Origin: Oscillospiraceae bacterium
GTDB lineage: Bacteria > Bacillota > Clostridia > Oscillospirales > Oscillospiraceae
NCBI GenBank assembly: GCA_015068325.1
Contig: SVKQ01000021.1
Coordinates: 99,696 to 163,695, forward strand
Direction: 5' to 3'
DNA length: 64,000 nucleotides
A program made the translations under genes and the position numbers. Positions 33,827-42,199 of the stretch are shown here, piece after piece; the stretch's first letter is position 1, and each line of letters begins with the position of its first letter. The notes under the pieces are model-generated. The model saw only the letters and a list, made by a program, of their open reading frames with translations, made no database searches and had not been told where the DNA came from.

Positions 33827-33842
33827 TTTCGATTTGCTGTTT

Positions 33843-34811
33843 TCACGGATTGACCACGTTCACAGGGTCACCGGCCAGGAACGCCTGGACGTTGCGGACC
33901 GTGCAGTCCATGATGCGCTGACGGCTCTCCTTGGGAGCCCAGGAGATGTGAGGCGTGATGATGCAGTTCTTCGCCTGCAGCAGCGGGTTGTCGCTCCGGA
34001 TCGGCTCCGTCGACACCACGTCCAGCCCGGCCGCCGCCACCTTCCCGCTGTTCAGCGCATCGGCCAGATCCTGCTCCACCACCATCTGACCGCGGCTGTT
34101 GTTGATGATGATGACCCCGTCCTTCATCTTTGCGATGTTCTCCTTGTTGATGATCCCCGTATTGAACGGCAGCAGCGGCATCTGTAGCCCCAGTACATCC
34201 GACTGGGCAAACAGCGTGTCCAGATCCACATACTCCACACCCAGCGCTTTGGCCGCCTCTGTCTGCCTGATATCATACGTGATCACCCGCATACCCAGCG
34301 CCCGCGCTATCGCCGCCGTGTGGACGCCGATATTTCCGCACCCCAGCAGCCCGTATGTCTTGCCCTCCAGCTCGATCAGCGGATAATCCCAGTAGCACCA
34401 ATCCGGATTGCTGGCCCAGTTCCCCGCGTGCACCGACTCGTTGTGGTGGCCCGCATGGTGGCACACCTCCAGCAGCAGTGCGATGGAAAACTGGCTGACA
34501 GAGGCAGTCCCATACACCGGCACGTTCACCACAGGGATTCCCTTTTCTTTAGCATAGGCGATATCGATCATGTTGTAGCCTGTGGCCAGCACCGCGATCA
34601 GCTTCACATTGGGGCACTTGTCCAACGTCTCCCGGCTGATGGGCGTTTTGTTCATGATCACGATATCCGCATCACCGATCCGCTCGGCGATCAGCGGATC
34701 CTCCTCATAGGACGTCCGGTCATATACCGTCAGCTCCCCCAGCTTTTCCAGCTCACTCCAGCTCAAATCCCCCGGATTTTCCGTATATCCGTCCAATATC
34801 ACAATCTTCAC
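33843..34811 (-). CDS. D-isomer-specific 2-hydroxyacid dehydrogenase (hydroxypyruvate reductase-like)
   Basis: This 322-residue NAD-dependent enzyme has the nucleotide motif GLLGCGNIG, the catalytic Arg in INNSRGQMV, the Glu in LDVVSTEP and the His in ITPHISWA. It resembles glycerate dehydrogenase/hydroxypyruvate reductase, which interconverts hydroxypyruvate and D-glycerate. The start codon is GTG at 34811, preceded by AGGAGG. It is convergent with the epimerase-like gene. Lactate or another 2-keto acid as substrate cannot be excluded. Confidence 0.88.
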   Translation of the reverse strand: MKIVILDGYTENPGDLSWSELEKLGELTVYDRTSYEEDPLIAERIGDADIVIMNKTPISRETLDKCPNVKLIAVLATGYNMIDIAYAKEKGIPVVNVPVYGTASVSQFSIALLLEVCHHAGHHNESVHAGNWASNPDWCYWDYPLIELEGKTYGLLGCGNIGVHTAAIARALGMRVITYDIRQTEAAKALGVEYVDLDTLFAQSDVLGLQMPLLPFNTGIINKENIAKMKDGVIIINNSRGQMVVEQDLADALNSGKVAAAGLDVVSTEPIRSDNPLLQAKNCIITPHISWAPKESRQRIMDCTVRNVQAFLAGDPVNVVNP

Positions 34812-34915
34812 GGCACATTCCTCCTGCAGTCTGATGTATCAGCGATGTATTGTTGAATTGTTTATCTGTTCGTACACTCTGCGGCCACGCCGCTTTTTGA
34901 AAGGAGAGCTTTCCC

Positions 34916-35359
34916 ATGAGAATTGCCATCGGTTCCGACCACGCCGGTTATCCCCTGAAAATGGCCCTGCTGGAAAAGTTGAAGGCCAAGCATGAGATCC
35001 AGGACTTTGGCTCCTACGATCCCAATCCCGTCGACTTCCCCGACATTGCCCGTCTGGTGTGCGGCGCGGTCAAGGACGGCAGCGCCGAGCGGGGCATCAT
35101 GTTCTGCGGCACCGGCGTGGGCGCCAGCATCGCCTGCAACAAGGTGCCGGGCATCCGCGCCTCTGTCTGTCACGATCTGTATACCGCCCATCAGTGCGTG
35201 GAGCACGACAACGTGCAGATCATCGCCATGGGCGCCCAGATCATCGGTCCCACCGTGGCAGAGGAGCTGATCGACATTTTCCTGGCCGCCGAATTCTCCA
35301 CCAGCGAGGAGTTCCGCCGCCGCGTGGACAAGCTGGCCCAGATGGACGGCAGCAAGTAA
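34916..35359 (+). CDS. rpiB: Ribose-5-phosphate isomerase B (RpiB/LacAB family)
   Basis: This 147-residue protein matches the RpiB/LacAB family. It has the N-terminal SDHAGYPLK, the active-site MFCGTGVGASIACNKVPGIRA (catalytic Cys and anion hole), and HDLYTAHQCVEHDNVQII. It interconverts ribose 5-phosphate and ribulose 5-phosphate or related aldoses and ketoses. AAAGGAG lies eight bases before ATG 34916. It is convergent with a ribokinase, which together would feed ribose into the pentose phosphate pool. LacAB-like substrates are an alternative. Confidence 0.9.
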   Translation: MRIAIGSDHAGYPLKMALLEKLKAKHEIQDFGSYDPNPVDFPDIARLVCGAVKDGSAERGIMFCGTGVGASIACNKVPGIRASVCHDLYTAHQCVEHDNVQIIAMGAQIIGPTVAEELIDIFLAAEFSTSEEFRRRVDKLAQMDGSK

Positions 35360-35387
35360 ACCGTCGGCTGCTGTCAATCGCCGTTTC

Positions 35388-35419
35388 CCCGGTCCGCCTC
35401 AAGGCGGGCCGGGCTTTTT
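35388..35419 (+). terminator. Intrinsic terminator after rpiB
   Basis: CCCGGTCCGCC / GGCGGGCCGGG (one wobble pair) with a four-base loop is followed by CTTTTTA. Confidence 0.88.
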
Positions 35420-35439
35420 ATCGGCCGCAGGCGTCCCCT

Positions 35440-36348
35440 TTACAGCGGAGCAACTTCATTGCGGGCGGGGATAGAGCTCTGGGCCCCCCGGCGGGTGGTG
35501 CTTAGGGACGCCGCCGCGTTGGCAAAGGCGATTGCCTCCTCAATGGAGACGCCCCGGGTCAACTCCACCGCCAGCGCACCGTTGAAGCAGTCGCCGGCGG
35601 CAGTGGTGTCCACGGCGTCCACCGCTCTGGTGGGAATATGGCGGTCCCCCTCCCGACTCAGAAGCAGCGTGCCTCTTTCGCCCAGCGTCACGATCACATA
35701 TTCCGCGCCGTTGCACAGCAGCTCCGCTGCAGCTGCCCGGATCTCCTCCATGGACTCCACCCGGCGGCCCGTCAGCGCTGCCAGTTCCGTCTCGTTGGGG
35801 GTAAGGATGTGTACCTTCCGCAGGATGTCCGCCGGGATATCCGTCCTGGCGGGGGCAGGGTCCAGGATGATCCGTTTGCCCAAAACCGCCGCCCGCTCGA
35901 TCACATAGCACACCGTCTCCAGCGGAATCTCCAGCTGCAGCACCACCGTGTCGCACTCCGCCAGCAGATCGGCGTGCCGGCGCACATAGTCCACGGTACA
36001 GGCCTCGTTGGCGCCGCCGATGATAACGATGCTGTTGTTGGCCTCGGCATCGGTAAAGATGAAGGCCGTACCGGTGGCCGTGCCGGCCATCTGCTCCACC
36101 GCGTCGACCGCCACGCCGCCGCGCCGCAGCTGCTCGATTATCCGGCGGCCGTAGGTATCGCCGCCCACACAGCCCAGCATGGTCACATCGCCGCCCAGCC
36201 GCCCGGCGGCATAGGCTTGGTTGGCGCCCTTCCCGCCGGGATTTTCCATATAATCCTCGCCGCGGACCGTCTCGCCCCGCAGCGGCATCCGCTCCATGCG
36301 CACCGCCACGTCCATGTTCAGGCTGCCCACTACCAAGATCTTTCCCAT
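35440..36348 (-). CDS. rbsK: Ribokinase (PfkB family)
   Basis: This 302-residue sugar kinase has the N-terminal GSLNMD, the glycine motif [10 protein letters not shown] (37-46) and the C-terminal [13 protein letters not shown] with the catalytic Asp. The length and motifs match ribokinase. GAGGAA precedes ATG 36348. Its promoter carries one of the AAACGTTT operators, so ribose phosphorylation seems to be co-regulated with the TRAP/BKACE genes. Specificity for ribose rather than deoxyribose or another pentose is inferred. Confidence 0.9.
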   Translation of the reverse strand: MGKILVVGSLNMDVAVRMERMPLRGETVRGEDYMENPGGKGANQAYAAGRLGGDVTMLGCVGGDTYGRRIIEQLRRGGVAVDAVEQMAGTATGTAFIFTDAEANNSIVIIGGANEACTVDYVRRHADLLAECDTVVLQLEIPLETVCYVIERAAVLGKRIILDPAPARTDIPADILRKVHILTPNETELAALTGRRVESMEEIRAAAAELLCNGAEYVIVTLGERGTLLLSREGDRHIPTRAVDAVDTTAAGDCFNGALAVELTRGVSIEEAIAFANAAASLSTTRRGAQSSIPARNEVAPL

Positions 36349-36369
36349 CACTTGTTCCTCCCGCAGTCT

Positions 36370-36414
36370 GTAAACGTTTTTTTCATCATATCTTCTCCGG
36401 CCCTCGCCTGTCAA
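36370..36414 (-). promoter_or_regulatory. Ribokinase promoter with LacI-type operator
   Basis: On the minus strand TTGACA (36414-36409) and TATGAT (36390-36385) are 18 bases apart. AAACGTTT (36372-36379) overlaps the expected start. Confidence 0.7.
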
Positions 36415-36597
36415 CTTCTTTTGCGTCCCGGCCGGTCGAAATTGTTCTATCAGCACAAAAATTTTTTATCACCTTGTGTCGATCCGTTGCTTTTTCGCCG
36501 TATTCCACTATAATGGATTTTAGTTCGGTGAAACAATTCTCCCCTTTTTCGTCCTGCGCCGCAGCCCTGCCGTATCCACGCCGTGTAAGGAGGATAT

Positions 36598-37725
36598 ATG
36601 ATCGACTCAAAACTCTCCCAGGAATTTGTTGCAAATCTCAGCGCATTGCACGATTTTAAGGCACAAATCATCGACCGGAACGGCTTCATCGTAGCCAGCT
36701 GCTGCCCCCAAAATGTGGGCAACTTCCATGAGGAGGCCTACCAGATGTTGCAGCAGAACAATTTTCTCGCCCAGCAGCAGAGTGTTCCCTCTGAGGAGGG
36801 CATTGCCACCCTGTATGTCCCATTGACACAAAATCAACACGTCGTGGGTCTGCTGCAGATCACCGGGGATGAGAAAACGGTCCGCATCTACGCCTCCGCG
36901 GTTAAGCTCTCGCTGGAGACGCTGATGGAACACGATCTGAACAGCGTCAAGCTGCAGAAGTACAACAGCAAGACAGATCTGTTCATCCAAAAGCTCCTCT
37001 ATGACACCCAAGTGTCCCGCTCGGAGCTGGAATCCCGCGCCGCCTCGCTGGGCTACGCCTATGACTGTCTGCGCATCCCCGTCTTCATCGTCACGGATCA
37101 TTACAGCGACTTCAGTTCCCTGCTGCAGCAGGGAAAGAACAACCCCTGCTACCACTCCCAGGACATCCTGACGCTGAGCCGCAGCGGCAATATCACCCTA
37201 TTCATCTATCTGGGCTACGGCGAGGATGTGCTGCGCACCTACCGGGACACGGTGACAGAGTATCTGGTCTGGTGGCAGGAGTCTCTCAGCGCCCTGGGCT
37301 TCACCTATTGGATGCAGGTGGGCACCATCCAGAGCAACCTGGGCTACTACCGCATCGCCTATGACCACGCCGTGTGGCTTCACAACACGGCCCGTCTGCA
37401 GGAGAGCGTCAACTGGTTTTATGACCACACGGAGACGTACCTCAAGCGCATTGTCCCCCTGATGGAATACCGCGGGATCTTCAGCACCTTCACGGAAAAC
37501 TTGAGTCCCGCCTTTCTCAAGACCTTCTCGGAATTGATCGGCACGCTAGCCGAGTGCAATTACAGCCTGCAGCCTGCCAGCCAAAAGCTCTACGTCCACA
37601 AGAATACGCTGGCCTTCCGCATCGGCAAGATCAAGGAGCGGCTGAACATCAACCCCATGCAGGATTACCGCAACCGTGATTTCGCCAACAACTTCTGCCT
37701 TTACCTGAAGATGATCCTCCCATGA
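36598..37725 (+). CDS. CdaR/PucR-type transcriptional regulator (sugar diacid recognition family)
   Basis: This 375-residue protein resembles CdaR. The N-terminal part (about 1-130) looks like a diacid-recognition domain with IIDRNGFIVASC. The centre is a GGDEF-like variable domain. The C-terminus is the PucR/CdaR helix-turn-helix (LQPASQKLYVHKNTLAFRIGKIKERL). CdaR-type proteins usually activate transport and catabolism of sugar acids. An AAGGAGG site lies four bases before the start. It precedes the five-gene sugar catabolic operon on the same strand with a 240-base gap and is its likely activator. Confidence 0.88.
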   Translation: MIDSKLSQEFVANLSALHDFKAQIIDRNGFIVASCCPQNVGNFHEEAYQMLQQNNFLAQQQSVPSEEGIATLYVPLTQNQHVVGLLQITGDEKTVRIYASAVKLSLETLMEHDLNSVKLQKYNSKTDLFIQKLLYDTQVSRSELESRAASLGYAYDCLRIPVFIVTDHYSDFSSLLQQGKNNPCYHSQDILTLSRSGNITLFIYLGYGEDVLRTYRDTVTEYLVWWQESLSALGFTYWMQVGTIQSNLGYYRIAYDHAVWLHNTARLQESVNWFYDHTETYLKRIVPLMEYRGIFSTFTENLSPAFLKTFSELIGTLAECNYSLQPASQKLYVHKNTLAFRIGKIKERLNINPMQDYRNRDFANNFCLYLKMILP

Positions 37726-37965
37726 TCCCACGTCCCGTCTGCATTTTTGTGCCATCAATACAAAAGAATCTGCGATATTTATTGTTTCTGCCATTTTGGT
37801 TTTCTGCCCCTGCATGGTATGATGGTGGCGGTCGAAGGGGGGATTTCCCGTTCTTTGGCACGAATCAGATCATCGGCGGCACCACGTGGAGGATCTCCTT
37901 GCAAACGGCACGTTTTGTACCGTTTCCACATCCTGCCCGCCGGAATACAGAAAGGATGCATTGAT

Positions 37966-38613
37966 ATGGAAAAGCGAACCGCATACGCCGATGAGCGCGC
38001 CGCACGCCGCGAGATCATCCGCTGGGGCAGGGAGATCTATGAGCAGGGGCTCGTCAAGGGCAGCGGCGGAAATCTCTCTATCCGTCTGGATGACGGCACC
38101 GTCCTGCTGACCCCCACCGGCTGGTTCCTGGGACACATGACCGAGGAGTGCCTCAGCCATGTGGACATGGACGGCAACCTGCTGGAGGGCGAGAAGCCCA
38201 CTAAGGAGGTCCCGCTCCACCTGAACGTATACCGCGAGCGCCCCAACGTGCGCGCTGTGTGCCACACCCATTCTGTCTACGCCACGGCCTTTGCAAGCGC
38301 CGCCGAGCCTGACAGCTGCATGCCCATCTACACCCCCAGCGTGGCGGCCAAGGTGGGGCCCATCCTGGTCACCAATTTTGCGCTGCCCGGCTCCGTGGAG
38401 CTGGGTGAGAACGTCCGTCGGGGTATCCGCTGCTCCAACGGCACGCTGCTGAGCAACCACGGTGTGGTGGCCGTGGGCAAGACCATGGCCGACGCTGTCT
38501 CCGTGGCCAACGAGATTGAGAACAACGCTATGATCCACTTTATCTCCGGCCGCACCGCCAAGCCCCTGAGCGACGAGGTGGTGGCCGAGCTGAACAAAAA
38601 GGTGACTCTGTAA
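37966..38613 (+). CDS. Class II aldolase (FucA/AraD family)
   Basis: This 215-residue zinc enzyme is the size of L-fuculose-phosphate aldolase. The catalytic acid is Glu81 (TKEVPLH). Zinc ligands are His100 and His102 (CHTHSVYATAF) and His165 (LLSNHGVV). GSGGNLS (32-38) is the phosphate-binding loop. It would cleave a sugar 1-phosphate into dihydroxyacetone phosphate or a similar unit plus an aldehyde, or epimerise at C4. AAAGGA precedes ATG 37966; the longer upstream frame is not part of the gene. It opens the catabolic operon. Confidence 0.9.
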   Translation: MEKRTAYADERAARREIIRWGREIYEQGLVKGSGGNLSIRLDDGTVLLTPTGWFLGHMTEECLSHVDMDGNLLEGEKPTKEVPLHLNVYRERPNVRAVCHTHSVYATAFASAAEPDSCMPIYTPSVAAKVGPILVTNFALPGSVELGENVRRGIRCSNGTLLSNHGVVAVGKTMADAVSVANEIENNAMIHFISGRTAKPLSDEVVAELNKKVTL

Positions 38614-38672
38614 GTGTCTCTCCGCCGTCTGCGGCGAATCAAAATACATATCAAAAGGATGCGTATCGTTTT

Positions 38673-39728
38673 ATGGAAAAAGGCATGATGAAGGCCCTTG
38701 TTTTCAAGGCGCCCAAGCATTTCGATGTGGAGGAGCGTCCCATCCCTTCCTACGGAGAGGATGAGCTCCTGGTAAAGGTCCGCTTCGGCGGCGTCTGCGG
38801 CACGGACAACCGGATCTACCAAGGTACCAAGGTGATCCAGGCGCCCCGCATCACCGGCCATGAGTTCTCCGGCACCATCGCCGGCATCGGTGCGGCCGTC
38901 AAGGGATATCACCTGGGGCAGCGCGTCAGCGTCTATCCCATGATCTACTGCGGCAAGTGCCACTGCTGTCTGGAGGGCCGCACCAACATCTGTGTCAACC
39001 GCACCACCATCGGCTATGAGATCGACGGCGGCTTCGCCCAGTACGTGAAGATCCCCAAAGAGGCCATCGCCTGCGGTAACGTGGTGGAGATCCCCGACAA
39101 CGTCTCCGACGAGGTGGCCGCCATCTCTGAACCCATCGCCGCCGCCTACCACGGCATCCAGCAGGCCGCCCTGCGGGACGGCGACACCTTTGTTATCGTG
39201 GGTGCCGGTCCCATCGGCCTGTTCCATGTACAGCTGTCCAAGAGCGTGCGGCTGGGCAAGTTGATCGTCATCGAGCCCATTGCCGAAAAGCGCGAGATGG
39301 CCCGGGAGATGGGTGCCGACATCGTCATCGACCCCGTCAACGAGGATGCAAAGGGCATCATCCTGGACGCCACCGACGGCCGCGGCGCCGACTCCGTCAT
39401 CATCGACGTGGGCGTGCCCAGCGTGCTGGAGCAGTCCATCGCGTATGTGAAGAAGGGCGGCCGGTTCGTGATCTTCGCCGGAAACCCCGTGGGCAGCACC
39501 GTCACCCTGGACCCCAACGTCATTCACTACAAGGAACTGGTGGTCACCGGCTCCTCCTCCTCGTCTGCGGACAACCAGCGTGAGGTGTTTCGTCTGCTCA
39601 GCTCCGGCAAGGTGGACTGTAGCCGGATGGTATCCGGCGTGTTCCCGCTGGAGGACTGGCAGACTGCCTTTGAGATGAAGGCCAATTACAAAGGGGTCAA
39701 GACCATCCTCGATCCCTGGAAAGAGTGA
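38673..39728 (+). CDS. Zinc-dependent medium-chain alcohol/polyol dehydrogenase
   Basis: This 351-residue MDR enzyme resembles sorbitol, L-threonine and L-iditol dehydrogenases. Catalytic zinc ligands are Cys42 (GGVCGTD) and His63-Glu64 (TGHEFSG). The structural zinc site is Cys93, Cys96, Cys99 and Cys107. The NAD-binding motif is VIVGAGPIGL. In the operon it lies between the class II aldolase and a hydroxyacid dehydrogenase. It would oxidise a polyol or sugar to a keto form. The first ATG (38673) was kept; ATGs at 38685 and 38688 are alternatives. Confidence 0.9.
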   Translation: MEKGMMKALVFKAPKHFDVEERPIPSYGEDELLVKVRFGGVCGTDNRIYQGTKVIQAPRITGHEFSGTIAGIGAAVKGYHLGQRVSVYPMIYCGKCHCCLEGRTNICVNRTTIGYEIDGGFAQYVKIPKEAIACGNVVEIPDNVSDEVAAISEPIAAAYHGIQQAALRDGDTFVIVGAGPIGLFHVQLSKSVRLGKLIVIEPIAEKREMAREMGADIVIDPVNEDAKGIILDATDGRGADSVIIDVGVPSVLEQSIAYVKKGGRFVIFAGNPVGSTVTLDPNVIHYKELVVTGSSSSSADNQREVFRLLSSGKVDCSRMVSGVFPLEDWQTAFEMKANYKGVKTILDPWKE

Positions 39729-39733
39729 GACGT

Positions 39734-40717
39734 ATGAAAGCATTTGTTTCCGCCCAGATGACACCGGAGGGTCTGGATCAGCTGCGCACCTATGTGGATG
39801 AGATCAAGTTCGGCGGCTGGGGCGCCACCGGCAAAAAGCTCACGCCCGAGGAGCTGGTGCAGGAGGCGTACGACTGTGACATCCTGGTGATCTGCTACGA
39901 GGAGATCAACGACTACGTGCTGGACCACCTGCCCAACCTGAAGTTCATCGCCTGCTCCCGCAGCGGCGTAGAGAATGTGGACCGTGCCGCGGTGCGCCGC
40001 CACAGCGTCCCCGTCTCCTACTCTCCCGGCCGCAACGCCAACGCCGTGGCCGAGCTGGCGGTGGGTCTGATGATCTGTGCCATGCGCCATATCCCCAAGA
40101 CCTTCCACTACATCGCCTCCCAGCAGTGGGACCGGGTACCCTGGGACATCGCCGGCAACACTTCCTTCAAGACCTTCGACGGGTTTGAGCTGTATGGCAA
40201 GACCGTCGGCTTTGTGGGCTACGGCGCCATTGCCCGCCGGGTTGCCCACCTGCTCTCCGGATTCGACGTCAAGGTGATTGCTTACGATCCCTATATCCGG
40301 CAGTGGCCCGACGACGGCTCCGTCACCCCGGTGGGCTGGGAGGAGCTGTTCCGCACCGCCGATATCATCAGCCTCCACTGTAAGCTCACTGACGATACCC
40401 GCGGCATCGTGGACGCCGCCGCGCTGGGGCTTATGAAGCCCACCGCCGTGCTGGTCAACACCGCCCGGGGCGCCCTGGTGGACGAGGATGCCCTCTGCCG
40501 GGCGCTGGCGGACCACCAGATCGCCTGCGCGGCACTGGACGTACAGATTCATGAGCCCATGGAGCACGACTCCCCCTTCCTGCAGTTGGACAATATCATC
40601 CTCACGCCCCACATCGGCGGCGCTTCCCGGGATATCATCGCCCAGCAGACCCGTATCCTCCTGGAGGATATCGACGCTTTCTTCAAGCAGGGGAAACCGA
40701 TCCATGTCGTACAGTAA
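39734..40717 (+). CDS. D-isomer-specific 2-hydroxyacid dehydrogenase
   Basis: This 327-residue NAD-dependent dehydrogenase has the nucleotide motif VGFVGYGAIARRV, the catalytic Arg in VNTARGALVDEDAL and the His in ILTPHIGGAS. The position of the usual catalytic Glu reads DVQIHEPM. It resembles phosphoglycerate and glycerate dehydrogenases, but the substrate is unknown. The ATG at 39734 was preferred over a GTG at 39725 that overlaps the previous stop. The 3' end overlaps the first FGGY kinase by 14 bases. Confidence 0.87.
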   Translation: MKAFVSAQMTPEGLDQLRTYVDEIKFGGWGATGKKLTPEELVQEAYDCDILVICYEEINDYVLDHLPNLKFIACSRSGVENVDRAAVRRHSVPVSYSPGRNANAVAELAVGLMICAMRHIPKTFHYIASQQWDRVPWDIAGNTSFKTFDGFELYGKTVGFVGYGAIARRVAHLLSGFDVKVIAYDPYIRQWPDDGSVTPVGWEELFRTADIISLHCKLTDDTRGIVDAAALGLMKPTAVLVNTARGALVDEDALCRALADHQIACAALDVQIHEPMEHDSPFLQLDNIILTPHIGGASRDIIAQQTRILLEDIDAFFKQGKPIHVVQ

Positions 40718-42185
40718 AGACATTTTTCTCGGTCTCGATGTCGGGACCACCAGTGTCAAGGCCGGTTTTGTAGATGAAACCGGTCTTGGCCTGTTTCAGG
40801 CCACCCGGGAATATCCCACCTATCCGCTGGGAGATTCCTGGGTGGAACAGTCCGCCGATGATTGGTGGGAGGCCGCCACCGGTGCCGTCCGCCAGCTCTC
40901 CGGCGACCATCCGGAGTTGGCCCGGTGCGTCCGGGGCATCTCCATCAGCTGTCAGGCCCCTACCCTGCTGGGCATCGGCCGCGACGGACGGCCCGTGGGC
41001 CGGGGCATGATCTGGATGGACCAGCGGGCCGAGGATGTCTGCCGGGAGCTGCTACAGCCCCATGCCGACTATATCCACGGTTTCTCCGGCAACCGGGTCG
41101 ACCCTTACTTTGCTCTGTCCAAGCTGTTGTGGCAAAGGCGGCACGAACCGGAAAAGTATGCGGCCACCTGGAAGTATCTGCAGATCAACGGCTATCTGGT
41201 CTACCGTCTGACCGGTCTCTGCTCCATTGACCTGTCCAGCGCCGCCCTGACCCAGACGCTGAACATCCGCACGCTGCAGACGGAGTCCCCCCTCTTCGAC
41301 CTCTTTGAGTTGGATCAGGAAAAGTGGCCCGCCGTCTACGGCTGCGGCGACATCGTCGGCACCGTGACGCCGGAGGCGGCGCGGCTGTGGGGCGTGCCGG
41401 AGGACGCGGTGGTGCTGGCCGGCTGCATCGATGGAGCCTCCTCGCCGCTGGGTCTGGGCGTGACACAGTCCGGCCAACTCTTTGAGATGAGCGGGCAATC
41501 CTCCGGTATCGGTCTGGTGCTGGACGAGCCCTCTTTCCACCCCAATCTCTGTCTGATGCACCACGCCCTGCCGGGCACCTGGCTGCTGAAGGGCAGCATG
41601 TCCTGCTCCGGCGGCTCCCTGAAGTGGTTCCGGGACAATCTGGACGGTGCCCCCGGCGCGGACTTTGACGTCTATAACCGGCTGGCCGTCTCCTCGCCCC
41701 CCGGCGCCCACGGCGTAACATTCCTGCCCTATCTGTGCGGCGAACGGGCTCCTCTGTGGGACCGGCGGCTGCGGGGCGTCTACTTCGGTTTTGGTACGGA
41801 CACCACCCGCGCCGACATGGTGCGCGCCATCATGGAGGGCACAGCCTTCGCCCTGCGCACCATCCTGGATGAGTTTCACGACCCGGCCATCCATCAAAAG
41901 ACCATTCTGGGCACCGGCGGCGGCTACAACAGCCGCATCTGGTCCCAGATCAAGAGCGATATCCTCAACTGCTCCATCCGTGTGCACCAGACTTCCTTTG
42001 ACGCCGCGCTGGTGGGCAACGCCCTGCTGGTAATGCGGGCGCTGGGCCGAGAGCCCGGGCAGTCGCTGCCGGAGGGCGGCGACGCGGCGGTCTACACCCC
42101 CGACCACGCCCTGCAGGAGCTCTATGAGGAGCGCTATCAGTTTTTCCGTCGGCTCTTTCTGGCCAACAAGGATTTGTTTGTTTGA
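40704..42185 (+). CDS. FGGY-family carbohydrate kinase (xylulokinase-like), first copy
   Basis: This 493-residue kinase has the FGGY layout. The N-terminal phosphate loop is GLDVGTTSVKAG, and the domain-1 motif is MIWMDQRAEDVCREL, typical of xylulokinase-like members. The C-terminal nucleotide motif is LGTGGGYNSRIWSQIKSDIL. It phosphorylates a ketose or polyol using ATP. The ATG at 40704 lies within the end of the previous gene with AGGGGAAA upstream. Having two FGGY kinases in one operon is notable. Their substrates cannot be told from sequence. Confidence 0.9.
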   Translation: MSYSKDIFLGLDVGTTSVKAGFVDETGLGLFQATREYPTYPLGDSWVEQSADDWWEAATGAVRQLSGDHPELARCVRGISISCQAPTLLGIGRDGRPVGRGMIWMDQRAEDVCRELLQPHADYIHGFSGNRVDPYFALSKLLWQRRHEPEKYAATWKYLQINGYLVYRLTGLCSIDLSSAALTQTLNIRTLQTESPLFDLFELDQEKWPAVYGCGDIVGTVTPEAARLWGVPEDAVVLAGCIDGASSPLGLGVTQSGQLFEMSGQSSGIGLVLDEPSFHPNLCLMHHALPGTWLLKGSMSCSGGSLKWFRDNLDGAPGADFDVYNRLAVSSPPGAHGVTFLPYLCGERAPLWDRRLRGVYFGFGTDTTRADMVRAIMEGTAFALRTILDEFHDPAIHQKTILGTGGGYNSRIWSQIKSDILNCSIRVHQTSFDAALVGNALLVMRALGREPGQSLPEGGDAAVYTPDHALQELYEERYQFFRRLFLANKDLFV

Positions 42186-42199
42186 AAAGAGGTGTCACT

